In this document: piece by piece, positions 5,678-9,351 of the stretch | Layout of the letters: each line of letters opens with the position of its first letter | Position numbering within the stretch: position 1 is the stretch's first letter | NCBI GenBank assembly: GCA_910578245.1 | Contig: CAJTPC010000040.1 | Coordinates: 1-9,351, forward strand | Length of the DNA stretch: 9,351 bases | Origin: an uncultured Christensenella sp. | GTDB taxonomy: Bacteria; Bacillota; Clostridia; Christensenellales; UBA3700 | Direction of reading: 5' to 3' | The notes under the pieces: generated by a model | Databases searched by the model: none | The model's input: only the letters and a program-made list of their open reading frames with translations | What the model was told of the DNA's origin: nothing | Translations under genes and position numbers: made by a program

Positions 5678-5741
5678 CTCCTCAGAATGACGTCACAAGG
5701 ATAGAGATTTCTCCATTACGCTTGGCTACAGTCGAAATGAC
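5678..5741. repeat. Dispersed intergenic repeat-like units
   Basis: Read on the minus strand this contains GTCATTTCGAC (5731-5741), GGAGAAATCTC (5704-5714) and then GTCATTCTGAGGAG (5678-5691). These words recur in non-coding dispersed repeats of many bacterial genomes. I recognise the pattern from general knowledge; the window holds only this one copy of it. No frame here looks like a protein. Confidence 0.45.
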
Positions 5742-5770
5742 ATACGCTACCTATTCCCTATCCCCCCAAT

Positions 5771-5805
5771 ACTTCTTACTTCTTACTTCTTACCTATTAC
5801 CTAAA
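5771..5805. repeat. Short tandem heptamer array (ACTTCTT)
   Basis: Three perfect tandem copies of ACTTCTT (5771-5791) are followed by two decayed units, ACCTATT and ACCTAAA (5792-5805). The tract is preceded by a run of six C's (5762-5767). Strand-slippage variation in copy number is plausible. It is non-coding. Confidence 0.7.
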
Positions 5806-5820
5806 ACGCCCTTCCCTCTC

Positions 5821-5961
5821 GTTTGGCGAGAAGGGAGTGGCGCAAGAATTTCACGGACAAGAGCGTTACTCTATCGTTTGGCGGGAAGGGAGATATGCAA
5901 AGAATAAAACGATGCGAAAAAGATACGTTTTAGACTTGACTAGCCTCCCTTCTCGCCAAAC
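5821..5961. repeat. 17-bp word in two direct copies and one inverted copy
   Basis: GTTTGGCGAGAAGGGAG lies at 5821-5837, with a one-mismatch direct copy at 5876-5892 and a perfect reverse complement at 5945-5961. The outer pair encloses about 107 bp and could fold into a long stem-loop. The inverted copy ends three bases from the stop codon of the ferritin-like gene. The layout resembles non-autonomous intergenic repeat elements (REP- or MITE-like). With the preceding repeats it makes up the 572-bp gene-free stretch 5392-5963, in which I see no protein, tRNA or known RNA. Confidence 0.55.
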
Positions 5962-5963
5962 TC

Positions 5964-7202
5964 CTATCTCAGACCTACGGAAGTGTTGTCCTTGTGTCTA
6001 TCTCTCAAAGCGTCGATTGGATGCTCTGCAATTTGATAGCGGTAATCGATACCCTTCTTATCGATATAATCGTCAATTACCTTGTGAGAAGCTACGTTCG
6101 CAGTCTTTGGATTGACTAAACTCTGGTAGTTGAAGAAATCGCTGTTCTTCGGCAATTCGTTGACGTTGATATAATTTTCTCTATCGGCAGTAAGTCTAAC
6201 GCTTTCAAGCTGTTGACGAACATAGTCTTTGCAAGAATGGAAAGCCAAAAGCTCCGGGAATTCGCCGACAGGTATGATTTGTTGCCAATCCTTTTTCTCG
6301 TACTTCTTGAGCATTTGCGCGGCGGTATGCAAGTGCGCAACTTCCTGCTCAAAGAGTTGTTCCCACAGACCTTTGATACGCTTGTCGGTTTCGTCCATAT
6401 AGCAAGAATAATATAGATATGCTTCGCAATACTCGTGCATAAGCGAATTTTCAAGCCAAGTACAGTTGGTATCCATCAACGAACCGTATTGCGTTACGTG
6501 CTGTTCTTCTATCATAGCAATCTCGGTATAGAGTTGTCTGCCAAGCGTAGATTGCTCATAGAACGCGCCTTGATTCATATAATAATTCATAGTCTGTTGT
6601 TCCGCAGCCGTAATTATCATAGTGTTAAGCACAGTGAGCATATCGCTTGTCTTAGAGTCGATATGATATCTTATGCTGTCGTATGGGTGTCTATGCTCGG
6701 CAATCGTAGGTCTGCCCGGCATAATCTCAACGTACTCGCCCACAAGTCTTTGAGCCTTTACGCCTTGCTCCATTTCAAGAAGGTCGGCATATCTGTATAG
6801 GTGGTCAAAGTCCTCAAGCAGCGCAAAGTCAAGCGCTTGCTTGACGTAGCCGTTCTTTTCTCTTTCAGCAAGCAAGCAAGTCAAATCGACAGCCAAATGC
6901 TCATATCCTATCGTATGCTCCAAGATATTCTCATTGAGAGGCTTGAGATTGGCTATACGCTTTTGCTGTTGTTGCTCTACTCTCCTCGTAGCGGCAAGCT
7001 GTCTGCGAATGTCGTTGTTGTCGCAGTTGCGCGAGAAGCGATGCAAAAAGTTGACGGATTCATATTCCGTTCCGTTCATAAGAATTATGCGGAGCTTAGT
7101 ATAAGGACTTACTTCTTCCTTATCGTAAGGCTTTGAGTTAAGACAAGACCAATCGCAAAATTGCTTGTCCTGTGGCATAGGTTTGAGTTCAAAAGGATTC
7201 AT
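5964..7202 (-). CDS. Ferritin-like diiron-type protein, uncharacterised family
   Basis: This soluble protein of 412 residues has a short Cys-containing N-terminus (Cys16, Cys20) and is mostly long amphipathic helices. Residues about 195-300 show the ligand order of a rubrerythrin/ferritin-like four-helix bundle: Glu201 (E-x6-Tyr208), E232-x-x-H235, Glu257/Glu260, and E287-x-x-H290. An upstream helical pair (about 91-145) carries E95 or E101 and D131-x-x-H134, which may be a degenerate half or a second site. A conserved-looking loop MPGRPTIAEHRHP (161-173) sits between them. Iron binding and a role in oxygen or peroxide handling or iron storage are inference; no rubredoxin CxxC pairs are present. 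GGAGGGAA (7207-7214) strongly supports the start. The gene is divergent from the transketolase operon. Confidence 0.72.
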   Translation of the reverse strand: MNPFELKPMPQDKQFCDWSCLNSKPYDKEEVSPYTKLRIILMNGTEYESVNFLHRFSRNCDNNDIRRQLAATRRVEQQQQKRIANLKPLNENILEHTIGYEHLAVDLTCLLAEREKNGYVKQALDFALLEDFDHLYRYADLLEMEQGVKAQRLVGEYVEIMPGRPTIAEHRHPYDSIRYHIDSKTSDMLTVLNTMIITAAEQQTMNYYMNQGAFYEQSTLGRQLYTEIAMIEEQHVTQYGSLMDTNCTWLENSLMHEYCEAYLYYSCYMDETDKRIKGLWEQLFEQEVAHLHTAAQMLKKYEKKDWQQIIPVGEFPELLAFHSCKDYVRQQLESVRLTADRENYINVNELPKNSDFFNYQSLVNPKTANVASHKVIDDYIDKKGIDYRYQIAEHPIDALRDRHKDNTSVGLR

Positions 7203-7221
7203 TGTATTCCCTCCATATTTT

Positions 7222-7251
7222 TTAATATCAAGAGTAGTATTGCCATTGCAA
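7222..7251 (-). promoter_or_regulatory. Possible promoter of the ferritin-like gene
   Basis: On the minus strand TTGCAA (7246-7251) lies 18 bp from TATTAA (7222-7227), with TGA directly before the -10. The predicted start at about 7215 leaves a 13-nt leader beginning at the GGAGGGAA ribosome binding site. An alternative -10, TATAGT (7263-7268), has no good -35. Confidence 0.4.
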
Positions 7252-7289
7252 AAATTTTTTACACTATAATTCGTTAAGATTTTTGCAAT
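7245..7289. promoter_or_regulatory. 11-bp inverted repeat upstream of the ferritin-like gene
   Basis: ATTGCAAAAAT (7245-7255) and ATTTTTGCAAT (7279-7289) are perfect reverse complements 23 bp apart. One arm covers the candidate -35 of the ferritin-like gene. The two arms are 34 bp apart centre to centre, so a dimer-of-dimers operator or a simple AT-rich coincidence are both possible. Confidence 0.35.
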
Positions 7290-7411
7290 ATCTTTATCAC
7301 AACGCTTGCTTAAATACCAACTATTATTCGATGCTTGGATAATTATAAAGAATTTGTAAATCTTTTTGCTTAAACTACCCTAAAAATACTTTTTATTTAT
7401 TGCAAATAGTG

Positions 7412-7454
7412 TTAAAATAAAGTCAGTACAAAATTATATTGACTAAAGTCAGTA
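7412..7454 (+). promoter_or_regulatory. Transketolase operon promoter with repeated TAAAGTCAGTA
   Basis: TTAAAA (7412-7417) and TATATT (7435-7440) are 17 bp apart, with a predicted start near 7447. The 11-bp word TAAAGTCAGTA occurs exactly at 7418-7428 (in the spacer) and 7444-7454 (at the start site), bracketing the -10. TGACTAAAGTCA (7440-7451) is an inverted repeat of TGACT around AA. This looks like an operator for a repressor, but I cannot name one. An alternative -10 is TATAAC at 7453-7458. Confidence 0.45.
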
Positions 7455-7492
7455 TAACTTAAATGCTATTTTCTGAGTTTTAAGGAGTGGTT

Positions 7493-8317
7493 ATGGAGAA
7501 ACAAAAGTTGGAATACCTCCAATCCAAAGCTCTTGACGTACGCAAGATTACCGTTGAGATGATAGGAAGATTGGGCGTGGGACACATAGGAGGCGCGCTT
7601 AGTATAGTCGACCTTCTGGCCGTATTATATTACGATATTGCAAAAGTAAATCCCAAAAATCCAAAAGACCCCGATAGGGACAGAATCGTTATGAGCAAAG
7701 GTCACGCAGGTCCCGCGCTTTACAGCGTACTCGCCGACAAGGGATATTTCCCAATGGAAGAGATCAAGACTCTCAACCAACCCGGTACAAATCTCCCCTC
7801 TCACTGCGATATGAACAAGACTGTAGGCATCGATATGACGGCCGGCTCGCTCGGTCAAGGCTTAAGCGCGGCAGTAGGTATGGCTCTTGCAGGCAGAATA
7901 GACAAAAAAGATTACAAAGTGTTTTGCATACTCGGCGATGGCGAAAGCCAAGAAGGTCAAGTTTGGGAAGCGCTTATGTACGCCGGCAATATGCGACTTG
8001 GCAATCTCGTCATTTTCATTGACAACAACGGCATGCAGATTGACGGTATGACGGCGGACATCAACGCCTTAGAACCGCTCGACGAAAAAGGTAGCGCTTT
8101 CAACTTGCATACTCAAAGAATTAACGGTCACGATATCGAAGCTCTTGAAGATGCTATCAATACCGCTCTTTCTATTAAGGATAAGACCTCTTTGATTATC
8201 CTTGACACTATAAAGGGCTACGGCGTAGATTGGGTATCGAGCAAAGGCGCAGGCTGTCACTCTATGTCAATCACCGAAGAGCAATGGCGCGAATTCTGCG
8301 GTAAGGAGGACAAGTAA
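7493..8317 (+). CDS. Transketolase, N-terminal (TPP-binding) subunit
   Basis: This cytoplasmic enzyme subunit transfers two-carbon ketol units between sugar phosphates in the non-oxidative pentose phosphate pathway. It is 274 residues and covers only the first third of a fused transketolase, so it must work with the next gene's product. Key elements are GHIGG (30-34), SKGHA (68-72), GSLGQG (118-123), the thiamine-pyrophosphate and metal motif GDGESQEGQVWEA (148-160) ending at Asn178/Asn179, and a late His256. I chose ATG 7493 because AAGGAG (7482-7487) lies five bases upstream; an in-frame GTG at 7487 overlaps that site. The stop is one base before the next start. Split transketolases are common in Clostridia and archaea. 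Confidence 0.95.
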   Translation: MEKQKLEYLQSKALDVRKITVEMIGRLGVGHIGGALSIVDLLAVLYYDIAKVNPKNPKDPDRDRIVMSKGHAGPALYSVLADKGYFPMEEIKTLNQPGTNLPSHCDMNKTVGIDMTAGSLGQGLSAAVGMALAGRIDKKDYKVFCILGDGESQEGQVWEALMYAGNMRLGNLVIFIDNNGMQIDGMTADINALEPLDEKGSAFNLHTQRINGHDIEALEDAINTALSIKDKTSLIILDTIKGYGVDWVSSKGAGCHSMSITEEQWREFCGKEDK

Positions 8318-8318
8318 T

Positions 8319-9260
8319 ATGCAAGATAGTTTGGAATTGAGAGAAGTATATTGCAACTCTTTGGTAGAAGAGGCAAAGACCAACGACAAGATAGTAGTCG
8401 TAGAAGCCGACCTTATGAACTGTATCAAAACGGGACCTTTCAAGAAAGCCTACCCCGACAGATTTTTTAACGTGGGTATCGCGGAAGCAAACATGGTGGG
8501 CGTATCAGCAGGACTTGCTACTTGCGGTAAAATTCCATTCTGCTCTTCTTTCGGCACTTTTGCGACAAGAAGATGTTATGACCAAATTTTTATCAGTGTA
8601 GCGTACAGCAAACAAAACGTCAAGATTGTAGGCACCGACCCCGGTATCTGCGCAGAAATCAACGGCGGTACTCATATGCCTTTTGAGGATATGGGTATTA
8701 TGCGCGGAATTCCTAATATGCTTTGCGTAGAGCCTACGGACGCAACTATGCTCAAAGCGCTTATGCCACAAATTATCGCCTATGACGGCGCAACGTATAT
8801 AAGACTACAACGCAAAAAGGCGGAAACCGTATACCAAGATGGCGAAAACTTTGACCTTCTCAAAGCAAAGACGGTAGTCAACGGCAAGGACGCTACGATA
8901 ATCGCGTCGGGCATTATGGTAAGCAAGGCATTAGAAGCAAGCAAAATCTTTAAGGGTATGGGAATGAGCGTGGGCGTACTCAACGTCTTTACTTGGAAGC
9001 CTATCGATGAACAAGCTATTGTCAAGGTTGCAAAGACCACAGGCGCAATCGTAGTAGCTGAAAATCACAATATCCGCAACGGTCTATACTCTGCCGTCGC
9101 AGAAGTCGTAGTTAACAACTGCCCCGTTCCGATGGAAAGCGTTGGCGTTCAGGACGAGTTCGGCGAAGTAGGCAAAATGCCATATCTAGCGCAAAGATTC
9201 CACTTGACGGTAGACGATATCGTACAAAAGACTTTGAAGGCTATTAAACGCAAGAAATAG
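8319..9260 (+). CDS. Transketolase, C-terminal (pyrimidine-binding) subunit
   Basis: This 313-residue partner of the preceding subunit carries the Transket_pyr domain (about 5-170) and the C-terminal domain (about 185-305). The catalytic glutamate that activates thiamine pyrophosphate is Glu56 in FFNVGIAEANM (49-59). GTFATRR (79-85) and GGTHMPFEDMGIMR (116-129) are also family hallmarks. The two chains together are the length of a normal transketolase, minus linker. AAGGAGGA (8303-8310) lies inside the last codons of the upstream gene, eight bases before the ATG, consistent with translational coupling and equal expression. No second operon member follows in the 91 bp left. Confidence 0.95.
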   Translation: MQDSLELREVYCNSLVEEAKTNDKIVVVEADLMNCIKTGPFKKAYPDRFFNVGIAEANMVGVSAGLATCGKIPFCSSFGTFATRRCYDQIFISVAYSKQNVKIVGTDPGICAEINGGTHMPFEDMGIMRGIPNMLCVEPTDATMLKALMPQIIAYDGATYIRLQRKKAETVYQDGENFDLLKAKTVVNGKDATIIASGIMVSKALEASKIFKGMGMSVGVLNVFTWKPIDEQAIVKVAKTTGAIVVAENHNIRNGLYSAVAEVVVNNCPVPMESVGVQDEFGEVGKMPYLAQRFHLTVDDIVQKTLKAIKRKK

Positions 9261-9302
9261 CGATAATACTATTTACTATAGTTACGATAGAAATTCAAAT
9301 AA

Positions 9303-9350
9303 CCATCCACCCGTCAAACGGGTGGTATTTCACAATATCGGGTAAAACCC
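9303..9350. repeat. Two adjacent hairpins at the right edge
   Basis: CCACCCGT (9307-9314) and ACGGGTGG (9318-9325) form a perfect 8-bp stem with a CAA loop. A smaller GGGT/ACCC stem follows (9340-9350). The first could terminate the transketolase transcript, 47 bases after its stop, but only TATTT follows it, not a U-run. GC-rich hairpins of this type also occur at the ends of IS200/IS605-type elements and as RAYT-associated REP repeats; the window ends too soon to tell. Confidence 0.5.
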
Positions 9351-9351
9351 T

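Noticed and set aside
5821..5961. CRISPR array from the repeated 17-bp word
   Set aside because: There are only three copies, one inverted, with unequal spacing and no cas genes.
5722..6115. Rightward open frames of 61 and 92 residues in the repeat region
   Set aside because: They run through low-complexity repeats and into the antisense of the ferritin-like gene, with no ribosome binding site and no protein-like composition.

Overview
The window looks like chromosomal DNA from a low-GC Gram-positive bacterium, most likely an uncultured member of the Clostridia. This rests on the AT-rich intergenic DNA, the near-consensus sigma-A promoters, the purine-rich ribosome binding sites on several genes, the transketolase split into two genes, the bacterial-type prolyl-tRNA synthetase and the COG3603-type ACT protein. 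No rRNA, tRNA, CRISPR array, transposase gene or phage structural gene is visible. The taxonomic call is inference; no marker here fixes genus or family.

Layout, left to right. Positions 152-844 (+) encode a YhhN/TMEM86-family membrane protein. It converges, with an 18-bp overlap, on an unrecognised 123-residue protein (827-1198, -). That gene is divergent from a pair of tandemly duplicated regulators (1269-1718 and 1764-2213, +), each with two Cro/CI-type helix-turn-helix domains. The divergent region carries a consensus promoter and two near-identical 18-bp direct repeats 31 bp apart. A bidirectional terminator at 2222-2245 separates the regulators from a four-helix membrane protein of unknown function (2228-2776, -). 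Next come the ACT-domain protein (2879-3244, -) and a zinc-ribbon membrane protein (3334-3657, +). These two are fired from back-to-back promoters in 90 bp. Prolyl-tRNA synthetase (3658-5379, -) abuts the zinc-ribbon gene stop-to-stop.

Positions 5392-5963 hold no gene. They contain iteron-like AT-rich repeats and then a patchwork of dispersed-repeat-like sequence. Beyond it lies a 412-residue protein with ferritin-like diiron ligand patterns (5964-7202, -). A 290-bp divergent control region follows, and then the two-gene transketolase operon (7493-8317 and 8319-9260, +). The window ends in two small hairpins.

Most genes are independent housekeeping or accessory units, not one pathway; the transketolase pair is the only clear operon. 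The part most likely to be an uncharacterised system is 827-2213: duplicated double-HTH regulators, a divergent small gene, and a paired operator candidate lying over that gene's promoter. A second theme is that several promoters predict transcripts starting at the start codon or about 12 nt before it, which would be unusual in this group.
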